64,000 bases of DNA from Aquatica leii (GCA_035610365.1 CM069436.1:56311505-56375504); one strand, 5' to 3'. Positions 8,834 to 20,788 are shown, counted from the stretch's first letter. Made by a program: numbers and translations. The notes: generated by a model not told the origin, from the sequence alone.

Positions 8834-9620
8834 CAGGCTTGGCTTGGTTTTCAAAAACCTGACTTGAAATCAAGCCATCAAACACAAATCACTTCAGCAA
8901 AAACCATCTACTGAAGAAATCAAAACAAAAATTAAAGAAGTTGTCAAATTGAGTTCTAAGAAAACAAAATTTATAATTTATACTTCTTACATTGCAACAT
9001 TTTTTGTTTATTTAGCTAATGTCCTGTTTTAGTTACAACCGCAGATATGCAAAATCTAATACACAAATTACATTTCGTTAAGTTAGGTCACTGTAAAATA
9101 AAAGAAGTAAAGATTCATATTTTTCTGTAATTATTTATTAACAATTTGTGGATGACGAATAATTAAAGAGAACCATATTTAACGCAATACATAAAAACGT
9201 TTTAAAATAGGGATCTCACAGCATTTACTACATTGTTAAAATCAAAGGTCAATATTGACTTATTTAATTTGACAAAACCGACCTGAAAACTTTAATTGCA
9301 AATATCAGCTTAGACCAAACAAGAAAAATCTTTATTTAACGCACAAGAAATTTTTTTCTTAAGTTTGTAGTTGTTTCTCAGAACCACACTGTATATAATT
9401 ACCGCATTACTCAGGATCAATTAGAAGTCAAGCAAGAACGCGTCATCAAGTATACACATTCTATATCAAGTATTGCTATAACCATAAAATATTTATGTAT
9501 TTCTTATTATCAAATTATTAATTAGATAATTAAGTGTTCTAAGGCCATAAACTATTTTTGCGAAAAGTAGTTTAAAAAAACTTGAAAGTTTGGAAATGAT
9601 TGAAAACCAAGCCAAGTCTG
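8834..9620. mobile_element. 787-bp element with CAGRCTTGGCTTGGTTTTCAA inverted ends
   Basis: The left end at 8834 (CAGGCTTGGCTTGGTTTTCA) matches the complement of the right end at 9620 (…TGAAAACCAAGCCAAGTCTG) over about 21 bp with two mismatches. The CAG...CTG termini would suit a hAT-type MITE, but I could not find a matching 8-bp duplication. It contains a copy of the dispersed repeat seen at 46919-47312 (here 9030-9391, inverted). Just outside (9650-9690) is another small palindrome using aagccaagct/attggcttgg. No coding capacity. Confidence 0.55.
9030..9391 (-). repeat. Dispersed repeat, copy inverted relative to 46919-47312
   Basis: Shares scattered strong blocks with the reverse complement of 46919-47312: the end CAGNGTGNTTCTG flanked by TA, the block CCGACCTGAAAACTTTAATTG, the block GGATCTCACAGCATTTAC and the other end TTTTAGTTACAACCGCAGAT. 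The TA-flanked CAGGGTG end suggests a Tc1/mariner-type MITE. No coding sequence. Confidence 0.65.
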
Positions 9621-9624
9621 TATC

Positions 9625-10016
9625 CACAAGCATTAAGTCAAGTCAAGCTTTTACGTTTTAAGCCAAGCTAATTGGCTTGGTAAATTTTTAACTGGAAGGG
9701 GTAACAAGAAAAGTGAATGTACAAAAAACAATAAAGAACAAATATTAGAAACAAATGTACCAAGAAAAAAACCAAAAAAACACATGATTCGAAGAAGTAA
9801 TAGAAGATCTAAGGAATATAAAAATTGAGAATTAAAAAAAATTAGAAACAGGAAAACGTGAAAATAAGTAGAAAAGAAAGCAAAAAAACATAAAAAACTA
9901 TAAAAAGTTAACAGAAAAAAAAACAAGACACTCAGCCCCTATAAAAACTTGTTTCAAACCTCGGAAAGAAGTGACAAAATTGTACAGTACAATAAAAGTC
10001 TCGATATATATATATT
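9625..10016. other. AT-rich spacer
   Basis: Purine-rich plus strand. A 91-codon Phe/Leu-rich minus frame (9651-9926) is a composition artefact. Ends in a (TA)n run adjoining the long-TIR element. Confidence 0.5.
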
Positions 10017-11353
10017 AGGGTGGTCCTTATTCAGGGTTTGTCCGAATTTTTTTTCACGATAGTCCTAAATCGGTTCTAAATCTATTGAAAAAAATTCATG
10101 CCAAGTTATAGCTCTTAATTTTAATTTTAACCCGACCCCCCCGACAGCCAAAGTTTTAAATGGAAATAACACGGGAAAAGTTCTGTTGATTTTTTGAAAT
10201 TTTTTTTCATCATGAAATAATGAACAGATCATGTTGACCAATGACAATTCTTATAGCAAATTTAACGCTCTATAAAAAAAGTATCTTATGATTTTTTGCT
10301 AACTCTAACGGTTTCTGAGTTATTTAAGGCATAGTTAAAGCTTAAGTCAATTTTACGATTTTCTATTTCTACCGTCGTTTAATGATTTAAAAATGAAAAA
10401 GATAATAATTCATAACTTAGACGACTTTTTACCTTCACCCATGCTCTGAAAGAAAAGTATTATTTTATTTAAAAAATCGACTATCAAAATTTCAATAAAT
10501 TAAAAAAAATACTTTTATTAACATTTTTTTTAACATCGATACTATTATGAAGTTATTACAGTTTTTTTAGCGCATCAGGAAACATTTGACGATGGTTTTT
10601 AACCAACTGTAATACATATTGCATTTGTTTTTCATCCTTCGTGTAATGACTACAAAAATCTTGCACTAGTTTAACTCCTCTCTCAGCACAATTTATTTAA
10701 TTTATCAATACTTTTACCAAATTAAAATTAGAATTTTTTGACAATTTCCAAAAAATATCTTGTGTATCTTAAAATTGGAAAAAATAGTTGAAACTCACGA
10801 CAGTTCAAAAATTAGAGAAAAAATAATGTCACTTAATTATTAAAATTAATCGGTCAACGAAAAAATAATTTGCTAATTAATGTAACTATCATTTTAGGGT
10901 CACGGTTACTTTGGAAGTTTTCTAAGAAACAAGAAAAAAAAACCATTGAGATTAAGAATTATTATCCTTTTTACATTTTTAAATCATTAAACGACGATAG
11001 AAATAGAAAAATCGTAAAATTGACTTAAGCTTCAACTATGATCTTAAATAACTCAGAAACCGTTAGAGTTAGCAAAAAATCATAAGAGACCTTTTTTGTA
11101 AAGCGTTAAATTTGCTATAAGAATTGTCATTGGTCAACATGATCTGTTCATTATTTCATGATGAAAAAAAATTTCAAAAAATCAACAGAACTTTTCCCGT
11201 GTTATTTCCATTTAAAACTTTGGCTGTCGGGGGGTCGGGTTAAAATTAAAATTAAGAGCTATAACTTGGCATGAATTTTTTTTAATAGATTTAGAACCCA
11301 TTTAGGACTATCGTGAAAAAAAATTCGGACAAACCCTAAATAAGGACCACCCT
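10017..11353. mobile_element. 1.34-kb transposon with ~396-bp terminal inverted repeats
   Basis: The left arm (10017-10412, starting AGGGTGGTCCTTATTCAGGG) and the right arm (10956-11353, ending ACCACCCT) are inverted copies with few differences, including distinctive CCCGACCCCCCCGACAGCC-like and TTTTACGATTTTTCTATTTC blocks. Both ends abut (TA)n runs, so any target duplication is masked. The ~540-bp interior keeps a minus-strand coding relic (10565-10712), so this is an internally deleted derivative of an autonomous element. Very long TIRs starting with AG occur in Polinton/Maverick and some other DNA elements, but the size and relic do not allow a firm assignment. Confidence 0.85.
10565..10712 (-). 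pseudogene. C-terminal coding relic inside long-TIR element
   Basis: The minus strand reads in one frame, with one stop near its start, as ERGVKLVQDFCSHYTKDEKQ followed by MQYVLQLVKNHRQMFPDALK. Its composition and phrase structure are protein-like and unlike neighbouring AT-rich DNA. It resembles C-terminal segments of uncharacterised insect transposon proteins, but I cannot name the family. Position between the TIR arms suggests it is what remains of the transposase or another element-encoded protein. Confidence 0.5.
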
Positions 11354-13380
11354 AATATATATATATATATTATGACCATCTGTAAGTATCCTGAATTCTA
11401 TTCAACTTTTTACGGCATCATCCATTAGTTATCTCAATTACAATTAGCAAATTTTTGTAGAATTGTGTTACTACTTTTGCTAAAAGATACGACTGATCGG
11501 GCATTTCATTATTTTTTATATTTCGTCTCTGAAGAGTGTTTTTCATTGTTTAGCTTTATATGCTATTGACTTTTTTTCAGAAATGTTTGGACTTTTAAGT
11601 ATCGCAAAATTACTACATTTTCATGCACTATTTGAGAATTTAGATAAAAAAACGGCACACTCTCTTAGACTTTAAAAAAACTAATTAATTTTTAACCAAA
11701 AAACTCTAAAACAAACTTACCAAATCAAATAAATACGTTACTTTCTCATTGGCTTGATTAACTGCATTCTTCTTTTATTCACAAAATGATCTATACTCTT
11801 TATTGTACATTTCCGAAAATTTTGTTGAAATAATATTTACGAAGAATATTGATCAAATTGGTAAAATTTTCTTTCATTTTGTTACTGTAATTATGGCATA
11901 AAAATTTTTGAATATGAATTAATTATATTTAAGATTTTACCTACTTAAATACAAAAACCTTCAAGATAGGTTAAGTTAAAAAAACTAAAAACTAAACGCA
12001 TTAAATAATGAATGAATAAATGATTAAAAAATCTAATTAAATAAAAATTTTATGCAAAGTTTACCTTATACTAATTACATTTTTTTACTGTTTTTAATTA
12101 TGTAGTGCAAGATTTACGTATAAATAATTAGTACAAATCCAAACCAAAATGTATTTGTAAAACAGTAGTAATTACTAAATTTAAAAATGTAAAAACTAAA
12201 AAACTAGTTTTATTTTGTATGCAAACTTACAGTTTTATAGTCCTTACAACGAATAATATTAAATTGAGTGTCTTGGCATGAAAAGTGCACAAGGAGTATT
12301 TTAAAGTAATAGCATAAGTTAAATGCATTTTTTCTAAATTAAAGTATTTTTATTAAAAAATTAAAAACATCAAAGAAAACTGCAATTTAAAACATCGTGT
12401 TTCTTAATTTTTATTTAATACATTTTTTGAAATCTATCTGTTGAAACTATCGAAACCTATTAATTTGTTTCAAATAAAATTGGAAACGAGAAAGAAATAC
12501 GAATTAATAATAAACGCTTTTAGAATGTAAGCAGTTTTGTTTTGAAAGTAAGTGGTTTTGTGAGGATTCTACAGAAAGCTCTTATTTGTTGTAGGTCGAA
12601 ACAAGTCATTTCAATCACCGTTGATTGATGTAGTAGAGACAAAACGTTTTGTTATGTAATAGACGGTAAAATAAAAATTCTTATAATTAATTAACTTTTT
12701 ATTATAAAAATTACAACCTCTACAAGCAATTACCTACTACATTCAAAAATTGTGCTGATGTAAACATTTTTATTATTTATTTTATTGTTGTTTTCAATAG
12801 CACACAATTAATAATTTAGTAATATAATGTTAAAATTAATGATTTGTGATGATAAGCACAGAATTAAAAACTAATTTAAGTACTATATGGTAGAGATAAT
12901 CCACGTCAGTTAACATATAACAATCTAAAACAATTCTTAGTACCTAAACATTACCTAATTAGTCTTAAAATTTTAGTAGTAACTTAATTTATTATCTTTA
13001 TGTTTTCTAAAATGTTTTAACTCTTGCTTTAAATTTATAAAATTTAAATTATGTGTTATTATATATTAAAAATTCAGATTGTTAATATTTAATATATTAT
13101 ATTAGAATTTCGGTAAAAAATATCAATAAGCAATAAGTTTACAGGCGACAAGACATCGTTCTCTCTAAGAAAGTGTTGGCTATTTTATCACTGACAGTTT
13201 GGAAACTTACTGTGATAAACTAGTGGATAAAAGTATTAGGGATTGTCAAATCTTGCAGAATATTGTAGATTTTACTGCACAGCCATAAGAAAATATGCGG
13301 AATATTAAACAGTATACCGCACAGCCCTATGAGAATATATCAAACTTTGGTTAGTATTTTTGATTAAAAGCTGTACATTA
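11354..13380. other. ~2 kb AT-rich DNA, no gene seen
   Basis: No supported open frame, repeat or hairpin. Begins with a (TA)n tract at 11355-11370. Confidence 0.5.
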
Positions 13381-13394
13381 TCACTAACATAAAA

Positions 13395-15195
13395 AATTAC
13401 AGATCTACTTCCATTAGTACCTGATGTAAACTCTACAACAATTTTTGGGAATAATAAATCTGAACAGAATGATAGTCCAAGGTCAACTTATCCCGGTTTG
13501 CCAAATACGCTTTGCATTGAACATCAAACTGATTTTCTCACATCTTCTGTTTATGGAAAGTCTGAAGACGAAATCGAAAATCAGCTTATGCTTGAAAACA
13601 AAACTAAAAAACCAATAAAAAATGAAACCAGATCTATTCACAAGAATAAAAAAAGATAAAAAAATATAGGTCTTGAATATAAAACTAAAACCGGTAGGAC
13701 AATAAAATCAAGAAGTTGTAAAGATTTAGCAAACTGCCAACTTCTATGCGCATGAAAAATAAGTAAAAAAGTAAGAAAAAATCTGCCATTCCGTTTGCCT
13801 GCAAACAGTGAATTTTTAAAGATCTGTAATGAATGGTTTTTTTAAGACGTTTGACGAAACTAATGGCTTTGTCACTAATGTTATAAAAAGCAAAAGTACA
13901 TCAGTTTCCGGAATTTGCCATGATGACAAAAGGGGGTTGTCAGCACCAGCAAATAAAACATCTGACTCCGACATACAACTAGTACATAAACATATTAAAT
14001 TAGTACCTACTTATAAAAGTTATTGTCGGAAGGATACCTCTAAAAGATATCTTCCGTATTACTATACACTTTCTTGGCTCTATGACGAATACACAAAATG
14101 GTTACCCAGTGAAAAGCGTCTAGTAATTCGTTTTGTGTATCAACAAGTCTTTCACTTACTAGATATCAAGATAAAAATGCCTAAAAAAGATACATGCGCT
14201 ATTTGTATCAAGTACGATATGTTAATAAAAACAAACTCCGAGGATAAACCTTCAGAAAATGGAATTCAGTTGAAAAGCCACCAAGAAGAAGCGGAGGCTA
14301 CATACACCGCAAAACAAATCGACAAAGCGATTGCTTTTAGCAATCCTACTAAGGTGGTCTATACATTTGACCTGCAGTACTGTCTTCCGACAACATCAAT
14401 ATTACATTTTACAAAAGGCAGCTGTGAGCATTCAACTTTACGCTTCATAGGTGTAGCGACAATCAATCATTCTATTTCATGTGACACGAAGTTATGGTAG
14501 CTAGAAGTGCCAATCCTCCGGTTTATTTAAACACATCAAAGACATTTTGTCGGAAATTAAAAATCTAACTTTCTATTCTGATATTTGTGCTATTCAGAAT
14601 AAAATTTTGTTTGGTGTCTATAATGTTTATGCTAACCCTGAAAAATTATCATTCTGTACAGACCATAAGTTTTTCATACCGGTGCATACACACATGCAAT
14701 ATGACAATGATCACTCCATCATAAAAAAAAAGAAAAAAAGTACTCATGTGCAATAGAACTTCCAAGGGACTGGGTTAGCCTTGTACAAATCTGCAGACAA
14801 AAAAACATCGTTTGAGGTAATCGAAATGGACATTTCTGTTATTTTACAGTTTTCTTTTCTCTTAAACGCCACTTTTAAGCACAGAAAACAAACAAAAAAA
14901 AGAAAAAGTAATTTGGAGAGGCATAAAATGGTACAAGATATCCTTAAATAAAAATGACTCATTCCATAATCTCAACTTTTTACGCAAAGGAAAGACATGG
15001 CCAAAAAATATTAATATTCTTACTACCAAATTGACGAATCCTATAAGCAAAGAAAAAAGAAAAATGTTTTTGGAGTTACTACCCTATATTAACAAAAGTT
15101 GTCACGATTTTTACAAAATTTGGAGACGACTGAAACTACAAGAGACACTTTGCCGGACGCTACTGACACCAAAAAAGATGATGTCTAAATTTGTA
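13395..15195 (+). pseudogene. Large transposase-like gene of an uncharacterised insect family (DUF7869-like)
   Basis: Coding similarity can be followed across about 1.8 kb in several frames. N-terminal part (13395-13830): DLLPLVPDVNSTT, then KTKTGRTIKSRSCKDLANCQ with a Cys motif and KISKKVRKN. Central 223-codon open frame (13829-14500): VHKHIKLVPTYKSYCRKDTS, KRYLPYYYTLSWLYDEY, FVYQQVFHLLDIKI, PKKDTCAICIKYD (CxxC), VVYTFDLQYCLP (possible catalytic Asp). Next frame (14547-14756): NLTFYSDICAIQNK (a D-x-C-x-x-QN motif), DHKFFIPVHTHMQYDNDHS. Then IELPRDWVSLVQICRQKN (14740-14800) and PISKEKRKMFLELLPYINKS with CHDFYKIW (15050-15125). This order matches a widespread arthropod protein family that I associate with DUF7869; the RNase H-like fold is inference. 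A possible splice acceptor (ttacag) lies at 13389-13394. Broken by at least four frame lesions. Confidence 0.65.
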
Positions 15196-15199
15196 ATAT

Positions 15200-16410
15200 T
15201 ATTTTCTATATTGTAACGTGTAAATTCAAACTTGAGCGAAAATCCGCCTGATAGTTAGACAACTTACCGTAAAAACGGATAAGTACTCGACCTCGAGTCG
15301 TGATTTTAAGTTACGCTTGCGGAGGGCGCTCGAGAGTAGTCGGCCATCTACAAACCTCATTTTATTCTGTCGTTTGGTTGTGTAAGGAACGTGGAATTGT
15401 CGGATGGGTAAGAAGCATGAAAATTCTCTTTCATCGTTTAACATCTACTACAACGAAGCTTTATTTTAGCACTCAATAACAAATCTGACTAAACGTTCGA
15501 TGCATATAATACTAGAGCGATGTATTTTGCTACAAAACTCATAAAGTAGGTTAGTATTTTACACGTGGTTGAGAAAATGGAGGCTTATCAACTAATATTC
15601 GCTATTTTAGCTCCTTAGTTTCTTCGTTCTTTTGTTCTTTCGTGGTTTCGTCTGTACTGTTGGGGTTGCTACCATGTCTGTGGGAATTTTCTTACGAGTC
15701 TGGTGAAGATGGTGGACCGTGCGCTTTTGGAATCGCTGAACTAATGCGGTAATCGTAGTCGTAGAGAAAACAAACAAAAAAAAAGGATCCCAGTGGATCG
15801 TTGGCGCTGTGCTAAAGTGAGGGAATGAAGTATCGAGGTATTTATAAAATCATTAACTTGGAATCGCGGGAGATTCACTAGCCGTCGGCTCATTTCGTCC
15901 ACGCGCTTCGGGGTCAGGACTGCTGCTCTCGCTACGTACGTTTCGTGTTAAGTGGAAACAGTGCGGACTTCATATTGTAAACACTTTTGTAGTTCGAACG
16001 TTATCTCGTACATCTGGTACACCTTTTTGTTGTCGACTACAATTATTTCTAATTTCTTTAATGGAACGATATTCCTGAACTTGTGTAACTTAAATAATTC
16101 TGATTAATAATATGTAACGTCACTTTTCTTTATAATGTTAATAGAATTAATTACGAGGTTTATCATACGCCTTAATTGTAATGGTTGATCTATAACGATT
16201 ATTTAACGTAACCTACACTTATTATCTTGTGTTTCATATAAAAGAATATTGCTATTATCAAGGGTAGAAATTTGGGAGCTATGCCGTCTCTCGGAAACTA
16301 AATGAATGATACTTTTATTACCGGTCGTGCTGAACTTGATATCAAGGTCCACGGACGGTGTTACGTACGTTAACGCGGATAAGTCTTGCTCCTATTTACG
16401 GTAGCCGCGG
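15200..16410. other. GC-richer block without recognised gene
   Basis: Clearly less AT-rich than the rest of the window (CpG-containing stretches at 15280-15360, 15680-15960 and 16310-16430). It has polypyrimidine tracts at 15610-15650 and no long open frame. It could be an LTR or internal part of an unrecognised retroelement, or a host promoter/5' exon. I found no repeat partner in the window and no splice or coding evidence strong enough to choose. Confidence 0.4.
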
Positions 16411-16419
16411 AGAGTACCG

Positions 16420-17600
16420 ATATCAAAGATGCAGTAAGCTTGCTGTGTTTATTCGCAGAATCGATAAAAACTTGTTCATTACTGTATAACTATTAAAATG
16501 TGTACCTTTGAAGGATACTACTACAGCTCAAGATATTTACCAGGCGATTGAGCAATTAATTCAAAATAATGAACTTGATTGGGGCAAATTATGCAGTATT
16601 ACGACTGACGATGCACCAGCCATGGTTATAAAAAATGCCGGTGTTGTAACCAAAATACGAACACGAATTTGTGGGGATCCATTGTATGATTCATCCAGAG
16701 TCCTTGGCATCTAAAATATTTAAAATAGATGTCATGAAGCCAATAGTTAAAATTATAAACTTCATTCGACGCAGAAGCCTAAATCACCGCCAATTCACAC
16801 GTTTTTTAAAAGATCTTGATGAAGCACATTCTGATATTGTATACTTTACAGAAGATCGTTGGCTTAGTCGCGGTTCAATGCAAAAACCGTTTTTTCAAAT
16901 TGCGTAAACATATTGTTAGTTTTATGGCTGAAAAGGGAAAACCAATTAATCATAGCGACGAATGGTGGTTTGATTGTGCTTTTCTGATGGATATGACGGG
17001 CATTTCAATAACTTGAATGTTAAGCTTTAAGGCAAAAACATGTTTGTCACGCAAATGTACTCAAATATACAGGCGTTTGAGATAAAATTAAAGTTGTTGA
17101 AGTCCCAATTGCGAGATCAAGTACTTTACCATTTTCCTAGTATGCATGTAGTACGTACAATGCAGAGAAACTAACAGAGTTTTCTACTCTTCTACTTGAC
17201 CTAAAGTTTGAAGGTCGTTTTACAGATTTTTGCTACCGTTCAGTCCGTGAATTTTCTCTGTTCTCTGCAAATGGAACTAATAGACTTGCAATGTTACACT
17301 GTTTTAAAAGACAAGTTCAACGAAGTTGATATTTTGACATTCTACTCAAAATATTTTAAGTCATGACAATTATCCCAACATGAACAAACACGCTGCTCGT
17401 ATTTTATGTATGTTTGGAAGTTCATATATATGTGAACAGATGTTTTCAACAATGAAAATCAACAAGTCCAAATACCGTTCGAGACTGACAGATAAACATC
17501 TCAAGCTATTCTTAAAATTAGTACATCTGATTTGACACCAAACATCGACGACATAATGAAGCTGAAACGATGTCAAGTATCTGGGTCATCTAATTAGTTA
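16420..17600 (+). pseudogene. hAT-superfamily transposase (GTF2IRD2/ZBED5-like lineage), N-terminus lost
   Basis: Reads across frames as KLAVFIRRIDKNLFIT (16436-16485), then PLKDTTTAQDIYQAIEQLI and LDWGKLCSITTDDAPAMV (16508-16714). DD-APAMV is the hAT motif with catalytic Asp. Next come CMIHPESLASKIFK and FIRRRSLNHRQFTRFLKDLD, EDRWLSRGSMQKPFFQ (16671-16907; RWLSRG is the hallmark of this lineage) and WWFDCAFLMDMTG (16970-17005). The C-terminal dimerisation domain is at 17385-17596: ARILCMFGSSYICEQMFSTM, KSKYRSRLTDKHL, MKLKRCQVSGSSN then stop. The N-terminal BED finger is not found; upstream DNA is the GC-richer block. At least four frameshifts or stops. Such transposases cut and paste DNA with 8-bp duplications. 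The matching right TIR follows at about 17690-17720. Confidence 0.88.
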
Positions 17601-17689
17601 TATAGTTATATAGTTATTTTATACAGCTCCGTATTGATATAAAAACATTTTTTTAAGTCGACCCCCCAAGCATGCTTCTAACAAAAATG

Positions 17690-17720
17690 ACACTCAAGCA
17701 AATTGAGTTTGACACCTCTG
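17690..17720. repeat. Right terminal inverted repeat of the hAT element
   Basis: Read on the minus strand from 17720 it is CAGAGGTGTCAAACTCAATT followed by TGCTTGAGTGTC. The CAGNGGTGTCAAACTCA terminus is typical of hAT elements encoding GTF2IRD2/ZBED5-type transposases. It lies about 120 bp after the transposase stop, as expected. I did not find the left TIR or the matching 8-bp duplication of 17721-17728. Confidence 0.75.
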
Positions 17721-17729
17721 AACTAGAAT

Positions 17730-20460
17730 ATTCAACTTTGTTTTTCTTTATTTTTTAGATATACCACTTTTCTTATACACCCGCCGTTTAGTCTTATCTC
17801 AAATTTACGATTGTTTTTTCTCAATTTATTTTGGATTTGCAGATATAAGTTAAATAGTATTTTATTTTGCATAGTTTGTTTATCTTTGTTAGTTAAATTT
17901 TTTTTTTATTTTTACAATTTCTTTTTTACATGTCTTAAGTTTTTTGGTGAAATTTAATTACTTATATTTATTTAAAGTATTGAGTATAGTTTTTGTTTTG
18001 TATCACTTTAATTTTTTAGTTTGTTTGTTATCTGGTTTCAAATAACTTCATTTACTTTGCTGTTTTTGTCTAGTTTTTTAGATGCAATTGTTTATATACA
18101 TTATAGTTAGACAATGAGATAGCTTTATATGAAAACAGATCTTTTAGTCATGTTAGATGGCGATAGTGAAAACAAGGTAATAATTAAATGCAAAACCTCA
18201 AACCGTTTTTGGTTATTGAAAGATTGCAAACGATGGCGGCACAAGTAAGCTACTTACACACGCTATTAGTTTTGACATACGTGCAAAGTAATGTTTTACC
18301 AGTTAACTTGCTTTGATTCTTAAAACTCTGAGTTTGCAAAAATAATTCGTACACTTTAATTTCTGTTTATAAACAAAATATAAAATGAATAAAATCCTGC
18401 AAACGTTTCTATAAAATTATAATCGGTTGAGTGGTTTGTTTCATTTACTTTGTTTAATTTTGTTTTCAAGCCGGAAACGAACAAAGATGTGCTAATTTAG
18501 TTTTTAAAAAATTCTTATACTACTCAAAAGGCACATAAAATATAAATATATAAGCTTGTTAGCACTTTAGATGTATATTTAGCAATAAATTCGGGGCGAT
18601 TCGGATTTCAGAACCAAATTAATGATTTAAATTTTCGTATGAATTACTTACAGCGCTCGCCGCTTATCGGAATCACGGATCATGTTTTCAATCGGGTAAT
18701 GTTATCATTTTACTAAAGTAACCATCCGGACGCATGCTACTACATAGAAAAAACGCCGCTTATAGTAATCATAATTTAGGTTTATGTTATCAATTTATTC
18801 TCAGGGTTGTTTCTATACATGATCAATAACTTATTTTGTATGCATTTTGAGCTGAATTTTTACAATACGGTTGTTTAAAGTGTAAATTTTTTTTATTGTA
18901 CTCTAAAAGTAGTTGTTTTGCATATTTATCTTATTTTTGCAGTATTATTTATTTATTAAAATAATTTGACTGATTTACAAAACGGTACATTATTTTAACA
19001 ACTGTAAATACATTATCTTCCTGAATCAACTTAGAAAGCACGTGCCTTGTTGAAATAACAAATTAAATTAACTACGTCTTATGTGATAACGTTGTTTTGT
19101 ATTTATTTTTAGTGTCAGCAAATTTCTGAGAAGAATTGTATAGTTCTGAGAACAGTAAATGAAGCATCATAACGTTGTTTTTTATTTCGATTTATTAACG
19201 GTGTCAACAAACTGTTTAATGCGTCAGATCCGTTGACTCAAAATACTGCTTTTTTTAAACGTTTTTTGCTTGTATATATGCTTTGATTTCACCTTCTAAA
19301 TTAACAACCTGTTAATCACATACACGCTGTATGTATGCTTTCTAACAAATAAGCATTTTTCCTGAATGTAGTATATTGTTATCATTCGGTTATTGTTATC
19401 AAAAACTTCAAGTCCCAACGTGATTCTATTAAGCAGCGTGCACTGCATAGTTAAAAACGCAAGCATTCGGCCAGAAACGATACCAGCATTACCTACAATA
19501 TACCAGATCCCAGATGTGTTTTTATTATGTCAATAAACAGAAACATGTAGAATATTTCTGTTTATTGACATAAAAGGACCATCTTTAGCTAAACAGGTCT
19601 GCCCAACAAAATTATATTTTTATCAGCATGTGTATTCATTAACTACTTAACTTTAATCTAATTTATATCAAATTTGAGTAAAAATTTTCTAAATTTAGTA
19701 GTTTATTTTATTGTTTTGATCGCTCGAATACTATAAACAAATATATACAAATTAGAAACTGTACATTCAATTATAAAATTGTCTTTTATTGGGGGAATAA
19801 TTATGTTTCTCAGAATACCAGTTAATTACGTAGACCGAATTTCATAACATAAGTGTTATCGTGCATAGATATAATTTCTTTTTAAGGTTATTTTACATGT
19901 AATAAAAAAGAACGTATGTCTTTTCAAAATCTCTGAAACTGTATCTTTATAGATTACTGTAAGAGAGTATACTGATCTGTGTCTTAGAAATTTGTAATAT
20001 TAACAAAAGCAGCGCCAAATATGTCAATTTTGCGTTTGCATCCAAAACTCGAGTTTTGTATTCAAATGAATGTTTTCAATTTTACCACAGTCATTGTCTA
20101 ACTATAATGTATATAAACAAGGCTCATACTAACAAATTTTTATTGTTTGATCTTCGTAATTAAGCGAATTACAGGTTTTTCACCAATTGCTTTTTTGTTT
20201 ATAAAATCCATTACATTACTAATAATTGATTGTGTATGATTTTTTTTACAATACAGTAGAAGTTTAACCATATCTATGTATTTTAACACAAATATAGTAT
20301 TTACACTAAATTATCAATTCTTACGTTACTTAGTAAGTAAATTATTATGCTTAAAAAATATATTCTCTATAATAAATAAACCCAAACAAAAACGTCAAAA
20401 ACCTTAACATTTTTGATGGAACTAAAACAAACAAAACTAACATTTAAAATCATTGAGAAA
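17730..20460. other. ~2.7 kb AT-rich DNA, no gene seen
   Basis: No supported gene. The only notable structure is the hairpin at 19525-19573. Confidence 0.5.
19525..19573. repeat. Perfect 19-bp hairpin
   Basis: TTATGTCAATAAACAGAAA (19525-19543) and its exact complement (19555-19573) with an 11-base loop. No flanking TIR-element features were found. Could be a tiny MITE, a terminator-like structure or a hairpin RNA. No evidence favours one. Confidence 0.7.
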
Positions 20461-20461
20461 A

Positions 20462-20788
20462 TTACGATTTTTTGTAACCACCCTTTAATTTTGCCGCCTC
20501 CACAGGGTTCAAAATTAATAGTAGTTTACGTAACAAGAGTCGAAAGTAAGAAATAGCATAAAAAACGTTAATGCGACGCGAGGCCGCCCGGCCGAGCGTT
20601 GCATGTGAGTGAGTTATGCTATGATTCTTTCGACGAGAGTAATGTACATTATTTTTTGTGTTGCCTTTCATAAAATTACATTCTTTTTTTAAAAAAATTA
20701 AAAAAATCAACAGAAATATAATGTTGGTACTACATTTATTACTAAATCTGTCAGATTTGACATTAACTTTAACATCGTTTTTCTTCAA
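20462..20788 (-). other. Unassigned 108-codon frame with a GC-rich patch
   Basis: The C-terminal 62 codons (NVHYSRRKNHSITHSHATLG onward, through INVFYAISYFRLLLRKLLLI to PVEAAKLKGGYKKS) look more protein-like than the AT-rich background. They cover the GC-rich patch at 20560-20610. The upstream 45 codons are Lys/Ile/Phe composition. No family recognised. May be a translated repeat (SINE or transposon tail) rather than a gene. Confidence 0.2.
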
